A stretch of DNA of 64,000 nt from DATAES01 sp963802415 (GCA_963802415.1 CAWDIH010000001.1:1178001-1242000); one strand, 5' to 3'; numbered from the stretch's first letter, positions 39,885 through 48,903 are shown. Numbers and translations: made by a program. Notes: generated by a model from the sequence alone, not told the origin.

Positions 39885-40635
39885 GGCCTTCGCGTGCGTC
39901 GGGCCCGCCGAAGCCGTAGAACTCGTATGCAAGCGACGCATCGAAGATGCCGGACTGTGCCCGATACCAGTTGTTGAGCGTCTGCTTCGTCCACCTGATC
40001 GCAGACTGGGATCCTCCCGCGAGCTGTGTCGCGACCTCGAGGGCTCGGTCCTGCACCGAGTCGTCGTCGACGCACAACGACACGAGACCGATGCGTTCTG
40101 CTTCTTCGCCGGTGAGGGTCTCGCACGTGAGCAGGTAGTACTTGGCCTTCGCCATCCCGCACAGCAGCGGCCAGCAGATGGCGGCATGATCGCCCGCAGT
40201 CACGCCCAGGCGGGTGTGGCCATCGATGATGCGCGCAGAGCGCCCGACGACGGAGACATCCGCCAGCAGTCCTGCGACAAGTCCGGCGCCGACAGCGGGG
40301 CCGTGGATGGCCGACACGATCGGCTTCGAGCAGTTGATGACGTTGAACACGAGGTCGCGGGCTTCGCGCATCACGCGGGTGCGCACTGAGAAGTCCTTCA
40401 GGATGTCGTCGAGCAACTCGAAGCTGCCGCCTGCCGAGAACGCGCGTCCGGCGCCCTGGAGCAGCGCGACGCGCGTATCCGTATCGCGATCGACTGTCAG
40501 CCAAACATCCGCGAGCTGGCGATGGACCTCGTGGTCGACGGCGTTCAAGCCCGGAGCATCGAGGACCAGCCGCAGCACACCCTCTGCCGGGCGATCGAAC
40601 GTCAGGTCCGGATAGCCCTCGTAGACGTCCTCCAC
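39829..40635 (-). CDS. Enoyl-CoA hydratase/isomerase (crotonase) family protein
   Basis: A 268-residue crotonase. Oxyanion-hole blocks: VALLQGAGRAFSAGGSFELL (A-F-S-A-G-G) and KPIVSAIHGPAVGAGLVAGLLADVSVVG (the G-x-x-x-G-x-G-x-x-L-x-x-x-x-D signature), followed by RLGVTAGDHAAICWPLL, typical of 2-(1,2-epoxyphenyl)acetyl-CoA isomerase-like crotonases rather than EchA. GTG 40635, only 12 bp from the divergent crotonase at 40648. Likely acts in acyl-CoA breakdown with the neighbouring ligase; the substrate is unknown. Confidence 0.85.
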   Translation of the reverse strand: MEDVYEGYPDLTFDRPAEGVLRLVLDAPGLNAVDHEVHRQLADVWLTVDRDTDTRVALLQGAGRAFSAGGSFELLDDILKDFSVRTRVMREARDLVFNVINCSKPIVSAIHGPAVGAGLVAGLLADVSVVGRSARIIDGHTRLGVTAGDHAAICWPLLCGMAKAKYYLLTCETLTGEEAERIGLVSLCVDDDSVQDRALEVATQLAGGSQSAIRWTKQTLNNWYRAQSGIFDASLAYEFYGFGGPDAREGLTSHTEKRSPHFDGPTGE

Positions 40636-40647
40636 GGGTGAGAGGGT

Positions 40648-41520
40648 ATGCGGATGGGTGATGCCATCCGGATCGAGGACGACGGAGCGGTACGCCGGCT
40701 GGTTCTGTGCCGGTCCGCCGAGTTCAACACGATCACGATCGCGTTGCGGGACGAGCTCGATGCAGCACTGGAAGCCTCCGACCGGGACAGCTCGGTCAAG
40801 GTGGTGCTCCTGACCGCGGAGGGCAAGGCCTTCTGTGCAGGGTTCGGCCTTGATTGGTCGACCGCGGGGCAAACGACGGCCGACCGGTCCAGCGGTCGAG
40901 TGTGGGACACCGTCGCGGACGTGCAGATGATCGGCGGCTTCGGCAACACGTTCGCCAAGCTCCACTCGATCTCGAAGCCGACGGTGGCCGCGGTGCAGGG
41001 ATGGTGCATCGCCGGCGGCACCGACATGATCCTCAACGCCGATGTGATACTCGCCGGCGAGTCGGCTCGTTTCGGCTATCCGCCCGCTCGCGTGTGGGGT
41101 GTCCCCGAAGCGCCGTGGGTGTGGGTGGCGCGCCTCGGCCTCGAACGGGCGAAGCGCTACCTGTTCACCGGTGACGAGTTGACGGGGGCGGAGGCGGCCG
41201 CGGCAGGAATGATCCTCGAGTGCGTCCCGGACGGCGAGCTCGGCGATCGGGCGAACGCGCTCGCGCAACGAATCGCGCTGATGCCGCTGAACCAGCTGCA
41301 GATGATGAAGTGGCTGCTCAACGACGTGGCTCGCCATCAGTTCGAGCCCGACACCAGCCGTCTGCTCGGATACATCTTCGACGGCGTGGCCAGGCACACG
41401 CAGGAAGGGCTCGACTTCGTGGCGCGGGCGCAGGAGATCGGGTGGAGGGAGGCAGTGCGTGAGCGGGACCGGCCGTTCGGTGACTATGGCGAGCGGGCGA
41501 GGGAGGTGACCGAGACATGA
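40648..41520 (+). CDS. Enoyl-CoA hydratase/isomerase (crotonase) family protein
   Basis: A 290-residue crotonase distinct from its divergent neighbour: VVLLTAEGKAFCAGFGLDWS (first oxyanion strand), KPTVAAVQGWCIAGGTDMILNADVILAGESARFGYPPARVWGVPE (second). The long WSTAGQTTADRSSGRVWD insertion and PEAPWVWVARLGLERAKRYLFTGDELTGAEAAAAGMI fit the group often labelled EchA in mycobacteria. ATG 40648 (another ATG at 40654). The stop overlaps the next gene (ATGA). Confidence 0.85.
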   Translation: MRMGDAIRIEDDGAVRRLVLCRSAEFNTITIALRDELDAALEASDRDSSVKVVLLTAEGKAFCAGFGLDWSTAGQTTADRSSGRVWDTVADVQMIGGFGNTFAKLHSISKPTVAAVQGWCIAGGTDMILNADVILAGESARFGYPPARVWGVPEAPWVWVARLGLERAKRYLFTGDELTGAEAAAAGMILECVPDGELGDRANALAQRIALMPLNQLQMMKWLLNDVARHQFEPDTSRLLGYIFDGVARHTQEGLDFVARAQEIGWREAVRERDRPFGDYGERAREVTET

Positions 41521-41819
41521 CAGATGTGCCCGACACGGTCACGGAGGCGATTCGGCTCCTCGTCGACGAGGGCTACAAGGACGAGATCCGCTTGGTCGCC
41601 GGCGGCCTCGAGTGCGATGCGGTCGACGGCGTCTATGACGCTTCAGAGGCGGTGGTCGACCACACGTTCAGGTTCGAAGGCACGAGCGACCCGGGCGACG
41701 AGGCGATCGTGCTCGGCATCAGCCTTCCCGACTGGGGCATCAAGGGAGTCTTGAGCTCCGCATACGGCCTGGATGTCGAGGCCGAGCAGGCAAAGGTTCT
41801 CAGAGCGTTGGTGCATTGA
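41517..41819 (+). CDS. Conserved hypothetical protein, about 100 residues
   Basis: A 100-residue acidic protein: TVTEAIRLLVDEGYKDEIRLVAGGLECDAVDGVYDASEAVVDHTFRFEGTSDPGDEAIVLGISLPDWGIKGVLSSAYG. The 'L-x-x-E-G-(Y/F)' opening and the 'FRFEG-x-SDP-x-(D/E)-E-A-I-V' core recur in small actinobacterial proteins of unknown role (sometimes mislabelled phosphoribosylpyrophosphate synthetase). ATG overlaps the crotonase stop (ATGA); the end overlaps the ligase gene by 20 bp, tail to tail. Confidence 0.7.
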   Translation: MTDVPDTVTEAIRLLVDEGYKDEIRLVAGGLECDAVDGVYDASEAVVDHTFRFEGTSDPGDEAIVLGISLPDWGIKGVLSSAYGLDVEAEQAKVLRALVH

Positions 41820-43443
41820 CGGCTGCGACCGCGACACGGCGCGCCCACGCGTAATCAGGCTTGCCGCTGGCGCTGCGCTCGATGTGCTCGACCCGGACGA
41901 TGGCCTTCGGCAGCTTGTAGCGGGCGATGTGTTCGGCCGCCGCGGTGACCAGATCGGTGTCGTCCGTGTCGAGGTGTTCGTCGCGGAGGTGGACGACCGC
42001 GATGACCTCTTGTCCCCACCGGTCGCTCGGCCGTCCGACGACGAGCGTGTCGTACACGGCGGGGTGATGCTTCAGCGCGAGCTCGACTTCTTCGGCGAAG
42101 ACCTTCTCGCCGCCTGTGTTGATCGTGACCGACTCGCGACCGAGCAGCTCGATGCGCCCGTCGAGGAGCAGCCGGGCGCGATCCCCGGCGACGACATGAC
42201 GCACGCCGTCGATCGTCGGGAACGTCCGCTCAGTCTTCTCCCGATCGCCGAGGTAGCCGCGAGGCATCCGTCCGGTCTGCGCGAGCCAACCGACTTCAGG
42301 GTCCCCGGGGGCCAGTCTGTGCTTGCGATCGTCGCTGAGCACGCAGGCGGTTGGCGACGGGTCGAACGAGCCTGTGTTCGTGCCCGTTCCCACGCCCTGG
42401 CGCCCTGATTCGGACGAGCCCACGATGTCGACGATGTTCAAGTCGGGTACGAGCTCGGTGAGCTCGCGCTTGATCGAACTGGACAGGACAGCGCCGCCGC
42501 TGACGATGTGGCGGAGCGAGGACATGTCGAAGCCTCCCGTGCGCAGCTCTTCGAGCAACGGTCGCGCGAACGCGTCGCCGACGATGTTCAGTGCGCCGAC
42601 GCGTTCGCGCTCGATCGTACGGAGGATGTCGGCCGCGTCGAGGTGCGCGGGGTTGTGTTGGATGACGACGGTTCCGCCACTGGTCCATGTCGAGATCGCG
42701 TTCCAGTGCGCAGCTCCGTGCATGAGCGGCGGTGCCGGGCAGCTGCGAAGCTCGCGACGCCGCGCGAGCTCGACGATCTCGTCGAGTGACTCGAAGTCGG
42801 TTCCATCGCGCCGCGTGACACCGAGCGCCGAAACGAGGAAGTCGGCCTGCCGCCACAGCGCGCCCTTCGGCATGCCCGTGGTTCCGCCCGTGTACACGAT
42901 GTACAAGTCGTCCGGTGTCGGATCGACCGCGGGCAGGCTCGGATCGCTGACCGTCAGAGCGTCCTCGTACGTGAGCGCGCCGGGCAGCAGTTCGTTGCCG
43001 GACTCGTCAGCAACCTGGAGCAGCAGGACAGGAGCGTTGTCCAGCTGCGGAAGGACGTCGGCCAGCAGAGCCGCGAACCTCGCGTGGTAGATGACCGCTC
43101 GCGTGCGCGCGTCGCGCAGCACGTACGCGAGCTCGTCGGCGACGTACCGGTAGTTGACGTTGAACGGTGCGACCCGCGCCTTGTAGGCGCCGAGCATTCC
43201 TTCGAGATATTCGTTGCAGTTGGTGAGGTAGAGGGCGAGGTGGTCCTGCGCCGACTCCCAGGGCGCGACGGCCGTGGGATCCGCACGCGCGCCGAGGCCG
43301 TTGGCAAGGAGAAGGTTCGCGAGCCGGCGCGTGCGCTCGGTGACGTCGGCCCACGTCAACCGGCGATCGCGCCACACGATGCATTCGCGGTGGGGGACTG
43401 CGGCAGCGATCGCCTCGTGAATGTGCGCGACGTCGAGCTCCAT
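41800..43443 (-). CDS. Acyl-CoA synthetase (AMP-binding, fatty-acid-type)
   Basis: A 547-residue adenylate-forming ligase that joins a carboxylic acid to CoA using ATP. The P-loop YIVYTGGTTGMPKGALW, the A5 region VDIVGSSESGRQGVG, the A7 aspartate VVAGDRARLLLDGRIELLGRESVTINTGGEKVFAEEVE and the A10 lysine block ERSASGKPDYAWARR are all in place. ATG at 43443. The surrounding crotonases suggest degradation of an aromatic or fatty acid. The specificity residues were not assessed. Confidence 0.9.
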   Translation of the reverse strand: MELDVAHIHEAIAAAVPHRECIVWRDRRLTWADVTERTRRLANLLLANGLGARADPTAVAPWESAQDHLALYLTNCNEYLEGMLGAYKARVAPFNVNYRYVADELAYVLRDARTRAVIYHARFAALLADVLPQLDNAPVLLLQVADESGNELLPGALTYEDALTVSDPSLPAVDPTPDDLYIVYTGGTTGMPKGALWRQADFLVSALGVTRRDGTDFESLDEIVELARRRELRSCPAPPLMHGAAHWNAISTWTSGGTVVIQHNPAHLDAADILRTIERERVGALNIVGDAFARPLLEELRTGGFDMSSLRHIVSGGAVLSSSIKRELTELVPDLNIVDIVGSSESGRQGVGTGTNTGSFDPSPTACVLSDDRKHRLAPGDPEVGWLAQTGRMPRGYLGDREKTERTFPTIDGVRHVVAGDRARLLLDGRIELLGRESVTINTGGEKVFAEEVELALKHHPAVYDTLVVGRPSDRWGQEVIAVVHLRDEHLDTDDTDLVTAAAEHIARYKLPKAIVRVEHIERSASGKPDYAWARRVAVAAVNAPTL

Positions 43444-43460
43444 CGCTGATGGTCTAGTTC

Positions 43461-44204
43461 CTAGGTCGACGACGCTTTCACCGCGACCGTGATGCTGCCC
43501 TTGTAGTTGGAGCTGCTCGCGGTGACTGGCACGATGGCGGACGATCCGCCGGCGTCGGAGAAGATGCTGTCGTCCTCGTTGCGCATGTCGCGAGCACCGC
43601 GGGAGTTGTAAGGACCGTTCCGGTACACGGTGTCGGACAATGCATCGTCGAAGAACAGTTGCCCCGTGTGGACGACGTTGTCGTCCACGTGCACCTTCAC
43701 ATGGATGTGCACGGCTCGACCCTGGTACCAACCGGGATAGATCGTGTCGAACGTCGCGGCACCGGCGGCGTCGGTGAGCTGCGTCCCGCGTAGGAACGTC
43801 GTCCCGTTGCTGCCCTGCACTCCGGAGTACTGGCCGGCCGTGTCACAATGCCAGATGTCGATCGCGGCGTCCGTGATCGGGCGACACTCAGACGCGTCGA
43901 CGACCTTGATGCTCAAGGCCAGCGGCGCGCCGGCCCTGCCCTCCGTGATGTCCTGACGCACGTCGTTGATGTCGAGATAGAACGGACCCTCGGTCGCTTC
44001 GGGCGTCAGCGTGCACGACGGCGACCCGGAAGCGGTGGCGCTCCCCTGCGACGACGACGTCGTCGTCGACGAACTCGTGGACGTGGCGGCAGCATCGGAA
44101 GACGTCTTCGTCGAACTACACGCGGCAGCGATCGCGCCGATGCCGAGCACGCCCAAAGCGCCGAGCGCCTCGCGACGATCGAGCAGCTTGCGCGGTTCAT
44201 CCAT
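43461..44204 (-). CDS. Exported intradiol ring-cleavage dioxygenase-like lipoprotein
   Basis: A 247-residue protein with a twin-arginine/lipoprotein leader (LDRREALGALGVLGIGAIAAAC, lipobox Cys near 31), a Ser/Thr-rich linker, then a dioxygenase beta-sandwich. Fe(III) ligands of the protocatechuate 3,4-dioxygenase type are visible: the tyrosine in WHCDTAGQYSGV, then YPGWYQGRAVHIHVKV (Tyr, His-x-His). The opening CTLTPEATEGPFY is the family N-box. It is an extracytoplasmic member of a normally cytosolic enzyme family, cleaving catechol-type rings. ATG 44204. Confidence 0.85.
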   Translation of the reverse strand: MDEPRKLLDRREALGALGVLGIGAIAAACSSTKTSSDAAATSTSSSTTTSSSQGSATASGSPSCTLTPEATEGPFYLDINDVRQDITEGRAGAPLALSIKVVDASECRPITDAAIDIWHCDTAGQYSGVQGSNGTTFLRGTQLTDAAGAATFDTIYPGWYQGRAVHIHVKVHVDDNVVHTGQLFFDDALSDTVYRNGPYNSRGARDMRNEDDSIFSDAGGSSAIVPVTASSSNYKGSITVAVKASST

Positions 44205-44278
44205 GAAGCGACGGTAGCCAAGGAAAGCCGGGAAGCAGCCGTGAGCCTGCGCAGGAGCTGCTGAGTAGCGTCGGCTCG

Positions 44279-45199
44279 ATGCCGGACGCGGTCCCGATCC
44301 ACGCCGACGCGCCCGAGTGGTTTCGCACCGCACTCGCTGTGCCGTTCACCGAGGCCGAAGTCTCCTTCGACGGCGCCGCCATCCACTACCTGGCGTGGGG
44401 CGACGTGGGCAGGCGTGGGCTCGTGTTCGTACACGGCGGAGGCGCGCACGCGGACTGGTGGACGCACATCGCAGCGCCGTTCGCGAACGAGTTCCGCATC
44501 GTCGCCGTCGACCTGTCAGGACATGGCGACAGCGATCATCGTGCGACGTACGCACCCGAGCAATGGACCGAGGAGGTGCTCGCCGTTGCCGATGACGGTG
44601 GCATCAGCGGACATCCGGTCGTGATCGGCCACAGCATGGGCGGCTTCGTCACGATCGTGACCGCCGCGTTGCACGGCGATCGGCTCGAAGGCGTCGTCGT
44701 GTGTGACTCGCCGGTCACTGCACCCGACCCGGAGGTCGAGTCGTACCGGTTGAAGCAGGCATTCGGGAGTCCGCGGACGTACGCCTCTGTCGACGAGGCG
44801 TTGTCGCGCTTTCGCACGGTGCCTCCGCAACCGCACTACCTCGGTTACGTCGTCGACCACGTCGCGTGGCGGTCGTTGCGGCCGGTCGAGGGTGGATGGC
44901 AGTGGAAGTTCGATCGCCGCATCTTCGAGCAGTTCGCGGGAGGGATGCGCGGCATTGCTCTGCCGTACTTGTCAGAAGTGCGTTGCCGGTTCGCGTTGCT
45001 GCGATCCGAGCAAGGGCTGGTCACGCCGGACATCGGCAACTCGATGTACGAGGCACTCGGTCGAGTCGCGCCCGTGATCGAGCTGCCCGAAGCCGGGCAT
45101 CACGCGATGCTCGACCAGCCGCTCGTGTTGTTGACTGCACTCCGAACGTTGCTGGCGGACTGGGAGCACTCGGACCCGCATCGCGTGCCTGTGGGCTAG
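44279..45199 (+). CDS. Alpha/beta hydrolase
   Basis: A 306-residue alpha/beta-fold hydrolase: oxyanion strand VFVHGGGAHADWW, DLSGHGDSDHR, nucleophile elbow GHSMGG (Ser), a lid of about 60 residues and the terminal His in PEAGHHAML. The acid is probably the Asp in VTPDIGN. Length and order fit the AB_hydrolase_1 family (esterase, lactonase or dehalogenase). No signal peptide. ATG 44279, divergent from the dioxygenase gene with 74 bp between. Substrate not predictable. Confidence 0.85.
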   Translation: MPDAVPIHADAPEWFRTALAVPFTEAEVSFDGAAIHYLAWGDVGRRGLVFVHGGGAHADWWTHIAAPFANEFRIVAVDLSGHGDSDHRATYAPEQWTEEVLAVADDGGISGHPVVIGHSMGGFVTIVTAALHGDRLEGVVVCDSPVTAPDPEVESYRLKQAFGSPRTYASVDEALSRFRTVPPQPHYLGYVVDHVAWRSLRPVEGGWQWKFDRRIFEQFAGGMRGIALPYLSEVRCRFALLRSEQGLVTPDIGNSMYEALGRVAPVIELPEAGHHAMLDQPLVLLTALRTLLADWEHSDPHRVPVG

Positions 45200-45220
45200 A
45201 GCTCGGCGCGCAGCCCCCAG

Positions 45221-45911
45221 CTAAACGATGGTGCGCAACGTCCCGGTGCCGCGGAATCGCTCGCCGTCCCGCGTGGTACTCGAGTTCGACCCGGTCGCCG
45301 GGCCGGCGAGCAGTCTGGAACGGCCACAGGTCGGTTCTCTTGTAGATCGGCAAACCGTCGAAGTACAGGAGGAGGTCACCCGCGGCGACGCCGGTCTCGG
45401 CGGCGAAGCCGTCCGGCACGACTTCCGTCACCTCCAGGCCCGTGAACTTCTCGGTAGTGAAGACGCCGAGATCGCAGTGCCAGGTCGTGAAGAAGCGCCG
45501 CGATGTCAACCCGGTCTCGAGATAGAGGACGAGATCGCGGATCGCCCGCTCCCATCCGTAGTGGTGGCCTTCGAGTTGGTCCCGCCAGCGCGCTCCGTCG
45601 CCGAAGCCTGCTTGGACCACGGTGACGCGTGTGCCATCGTCCACTGATTCAAACGTGACGGTGATGCGCGTCGCGCCATCCAGCACGCCCTCGCCTTCAC
45701 TCATCACCAATCGACGATTCGGGTCGACCTCGAGCACCTCGCCTTCCACGGTCGGCCATGGTGGGATGCGCCAGCGGAGCTTGCCGCCCGGTTGCGGGTC
45801 GATCTCGTATTCCGGTGCCTCCCATTGCGAGCGCTCGTGGCTGTCGGCGAACGCGCTCCAGGCTCGCTCGACCGGAACAGCGACGACGAAGGTGTGCTCG
45901 ACCTGATTCAT
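45221..45911 (-). CDS. SRPBCC (AHSA1-like) domain fused to a PDZ-like domain, one frameshift
   Basis: About 230 residues. The N-terminal 140 residues (MNQVEHTFVVAVPVERAWSAFADSHERSQWE…, then RITVTFESVDDGTRVTVVQAG) form an AHSA1/START-type hydrophobic-cavity domain. A PDZ-like module follows (TGLEVTEVVPDGFAAETGVAAGDLLLYFDGLPI…RPGDRVELEY). One base is off near 45285; repair gives DGERFRGTGTLRTIV and a TAG at 45221-45223. Its ATG overlaps the stop of the HTH regulator (ATGA), so it is the effector gene of that operon. AHSA1/HTH pairs are a common actinobacterial arrangement; the PDZ is less usual. Confidence 0.75.
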
Positions 45912-46513
45912 GACGTGGCCTCCAGAGGGTTTGGGTAGATGGCGATCGCGACGCGATAGGGCGCGCCGGACTTGCTGCCGTACTTCGTCACGAGCGCGCC
46001 GATCGCCGCGAGGTATTCGTCCAGGAACGCTGCCCGCTCGGCCTCGGTCGCGAAGGCCAGGTCTGCTTCGACTGCCGCGCTCGCGATCTTCGCATCGTCG
46101 AAGGCGGCGCGATCGAGCAACACCGTGGCATCGCGGGCGAGTCGATCACCGAGGTTCACGAGATTCTCGAGAGAGAGTTGGTCGGCCATGGCGGCGAGCC
46201 TCCGGGGATCGCTCCATGCGGCCCGGGGCAGGATCACCAGCGTGCGCGCGCTCGACCGGTAGAGGCTCTCGACGAAGTTCCCGTTCCGACGCTCACCGGT
46301 GCGCTCCACGAGACCGCTTCGCTCCAACTCCTTCAGGTGGTAGTTGACCTTCTGCCGGGCCTCGCCGAGCCGTCGCGCGACCGTGGCCGCGGAGTCCGGC
46401 TCACGCAGGGCATCGAGGATCCGCACGCGGAGAGGATGCGAGAGCGCCTGCAACGCGACCGGATCGTCGATGGTCCGAACCGCTTGCTTCGGGGCTCGGC
46501 TCCGCGTCGCCAT
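45908..46513 (-). CDS. ArsR/HTH_20-type transcriptional regulator
   Basis: A 201-residue winged-helix protein: VALQALSHPLRVRILDALREPDSAATVARRLGEARQKVNYHLKELERSGLVERTGERRNGNF (about 16-80) is a complete HTH with wing, of the ArsR-type 'HPLR-x-x-(I/L)-L' family. No metal-binding Cys cluster is seen. The C-terminal half is helical and may bind a ligand or dimerise. ATG 46513; it is cotranscribed with the SRPBCC gene and divergent from the LLM oxidoreductase, with a perfect palindrome between them, probably its operator. Confidence 0.8.
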   Translation of the reverse strand: MATRSRAPKQAVRTIDDPVALQALSHPLRVRILDALREPDSAATVARRLGEARQKVNYHLKELERSGLVERTGERRNGNFVESLYRSSARTLVILPRAAWSDPRRLAAMADQLSLENLVNLGDRLARDATVLLDRAAFDDAKIASAAVEADLAFATEAERAAFLDEYLAAIGALVTKYGSKSGAPYRVAIAIYPNPLEATS

Positions 46514-46540
46514 GCGGTCACCATACGACAAGAAACCTGT

Positions 46541-46561
46541 CTTGACAATCTTTTTGTCAAG
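46541..46561. promoter_or_regulatory. Palindromic operator and promoter in the regulator/oxidoreductase gap
   Basis: CTTGACAA (46541-46548) and TTGTCAAG (46554-46561) form an 8-bp perfect inverted repeat around a 5-bp T-rich spacer. Each arm contains TTGACA, a -35 consensus, on opposite strands, so one bound dimer would cover both divergent promoters. The AT-rich patch stands out in the GC-rich window. Likely operator of the 45908-46513 regulator. Confidence 0.7.
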
Positions 46562-46593
46562 GCCATCGTCGAAGTCGGACGTACGCTGCGCCA

Positions 46594-47688
46594 ATGCGAG
46601 TCGGCGTGCAGATGATCTTCCAGTCGTGGGGCTACGGCGAGGACGTCACGGACGGCGATGTGGTCGAGCAGGAGATCCGGCTCGGCGAGTTGGCCGACGC
46701 ACTCGGGTTCCACGCGCTCTGGCCGGTCGAGCACCACTTCCGCGACTACTCGTTCTGTCCCGACAACACGGTCTTCCTCGCGCACATGGCGGCGCGGACC
46801 GAGCGCATCCTTCTCGGCACCGGCGCGGTGATCCTTCCGTGGAACGAGCCGCTCCGCGTGGCCGAGAAGATCGCCCTGCTCGACCATCTCTCGAACGGTC
46901 GAGTGCTGTTCGGCATGGGACGGGGACTGTCCCGTCACGAGTACGAAGGCTTCGGCATCCCGATGGACGAGTCACGTGACCGGTTCGACGAGGCGGCGCG
47001 CATGATCCTCGACGCGCTCGAGACCGGCACCATCGAGGGCGACGGGCCGTACTTCCCGCAGCCACGCACGTCGATCCGACCTGCACCGTCCCGCTCCTTT
47101 CGCGACCGGACCTACTGCGTCGCCATGTCGCCCGACTCGGTCGATGTCGCCGCCGATCTCGGTGCCCGCATGGTCATGTTCAGCCAGCGTCCGTGGGACG
47201 ATCAGGCCGCGACGGTGCAGACCTATCGTGACCGATTCGTCGACGTGCACGGGTACGAGCCAGGCCCGCCGATCGTGTGTGACTTCGTGTACTGCGATCG
47301 AGACGAGAGCCGGGCGCAAGAGATGGCGCACCGGTACATCGCCGGATACCTCAGGAGTGTGATGGAGCACTACGAGCTGCAGAGCGACCATCTGAAGCAG
47401 GCGAAGGGGTACGAGGCCTACGGCGACTCTGTCGAGCTGCTGCGCGCGGTCGGGCTCGAGAAGCTGTGTGACATGTACCTAGGCGTCAACGTGTGGGGTA
47501 CACCGGATCAGATCGTGGACCGTCTGCGGGCGCGGCGCGAGGTCGTCGGGGATCACGACTTGACCTGTTGCTTCCGCTTCGCCGGCCTTCCATACGAGGA
47601 CGCGGAAGCGAGCATGCGGCTGTTCGCTGAGGAGGTTCTGCCGGTCGTACAGACCGCACCCGTCGGTCAGTCCACGATGGCGGGGTAG
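46594..47688 (+). CDS. LLM-class flavin-dependent oxidoreductase
   Basis: A 364-residue luciferase-like monooxygenase/oxidoreductase. The family opening MRVGVQMIFQSWGYG, LGFHALWPVEHHF, TERILLGTGAVILPWNEPLRVAEKIALLDHLSNGRVLFGMGRG (the barrel core of bacterial luciferase-type enzymes) and GTPDQIVDRLR at the end are clear. It uses FMN or F420; the cofactor is not fixed by these motifs. Controlled probably by the divergent ArsR-like regulator. The substrate is unknown. The stop overlaps the beta-lactamase-family gene by 22 bp, tail to tail. Confidence 0.85.
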   Translation: MRVGVQMIFQSWGYGEDVTDGDVVEQEIRLGELADALGFHALWPVEHHFRDYSFCPDNTVFLAHMAARTERILLGTGAVILPWNEPLRVAEKIALLDHLSNGRVLFGMGRGLSRHEYEGFGIPMDESRDRFDEAARMILDALETGTIEGDGPYFPQPRTSIRPAPSRSFRDRTYCVAMSPDSVDVAADLGARMVMFSQRPWDDQAATVQTYRDRFVDVHGYEPGPPIVCDFVYCDRDESRAQEMAHRYIAGYLRSVMEHYELQSDHLKQAKGYEAYGDSVELLRAVGLEKLCDMYLGVNVWGTPDQIVDRLRARREVVGDHDLTCCFRFAGLPYEDAEASMRLFAEEVLPVVQTAPVGQSTMAG

Positions 47689-48903
47689 ACGAGGGCCTTC
47701 AGCTGGTTGCGGAAGTTGAACGTGCCTGACGGCGCGAACTGGGTCATGAAAACGACAACGAGGTCCTCGTTCCGGTCGACCCAGAAGATCGTGGACGCCC
47801 AGCCACCCCACATGAAGTCGCCGGCCGATCCGATGACCTGCGTGCGCGCCGGGCCGTGGCCGACGGCGACCGTGAGGCCGAAGCCCATCCCGTCGAAGCC
47901 GACCTCGCCGTACGCACCGGGTACAGCGTACGTTCGCAGCTCGCCGTTGTCGGGGAGGTGGTTCGTGGTCATCAACTCGACGGTCTTGCGGCCGAGAACG
48001 CGCGTCCCGTCGAGCTCACCGCCGTTGGCAAGCATCTGCGCGAACCGCAGATAGTCCATCGTGGACGACACGAGACCGCCACCGCCTGACAGGAAGGTCG
48101 GCATCTTTCGGAACCCGCTGCGCTCGGGGTCGTCGATGAGTACGAGCTTCTTGTCGGGTGAACGCGAATAGTTGGCGGCGAACCGCCCGATCTTCGTGTC
48201 CGGCACCATGAAACCGGTATCGACCATCTGCAGGGGTCCCAACACTGCGCGTTGCAGGTACTCGTCGAACCGCTGACCGGAGATGATCTCGACGAGCCGT
48301 GCGCACATGTCCGTCGACGTCGAGTAGAACCAGCGAGTGCCGGGGTGGAACCGCAATGCGCGATCCGCCAGGCGCTCGGCGACCGTCGCGAGTGTCGCGC
48401 CCGGCTCCCACGACGGCAACACCGAAGCGCCTCCGTCGTCATCGGTCCGTATCAGCGGCAACCCGCGTCCGGCAAAGCCGAGACCGGACATGTGCATGAG
48501 AAGGTCGCGCACCGACATCGGCCGCTGCGGTTCGACCATGCGGGACGAGCCGTCCTCCAACTTCTCCCGGACCTTGAGGTCCTTCCATTCCGGGATGAAC
48601 CGATGCACCGGGTCGTTGAGCTGGAATTCGGCCTGCTCGTACAGCGTTAGGAGCGCGACACCGGTGATCGGCTTGGTCATCGAGTAGATGCGGAAGATGG
48701 TCTCCTCGTTGACCGGCTTGCCCCGCTCGAGGTCCATCGACCCGAACGAACGGAAGTAGCCGAGGTGACCGTGCCTCGCGACCCGCGACCTGGCACCCGG
48801 CGATCTTCCCCGGCGTGATGTACCGGCGATCGAAGTGACGGGTGACGCGCTCGAGCCGGTCAGCGTCGAGACCGGCTGCATCCGGGTTGGCCTTCACGTA
48901 CAC
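47667..48903 (-). CDS. Beta-lactamase-family serine hydrolase, one frameshift
   Basis: A class C beta-lactamase/DD-peptidase-like hydrolase of about 411 residues. The nucleophile motif is SMTK (S-x-x-K) in IFRIYSMTKPITGVALL; the second motif is FYSTST (Tyr-x-Ser/Asn); the third is near HGPARTQV (usually K-T-G-like). The frame breaks near 48785, within the first 40 residues (KIAGCQVA then RHGHLGYFRSFGSMDLERG). No signal peptide. GTG 48903. Members include esterases and lactonases as well as lactamases, so antibiotic resistance should not be assumed. Confidence 0.85.

Noticed and set aside
47667..48903. Antibiotic-resistance beta-lactamase
   Set aside because: Only the general serine-hydrolase motifs are present and there is no export signal; the family is mostly esterases of other functions.
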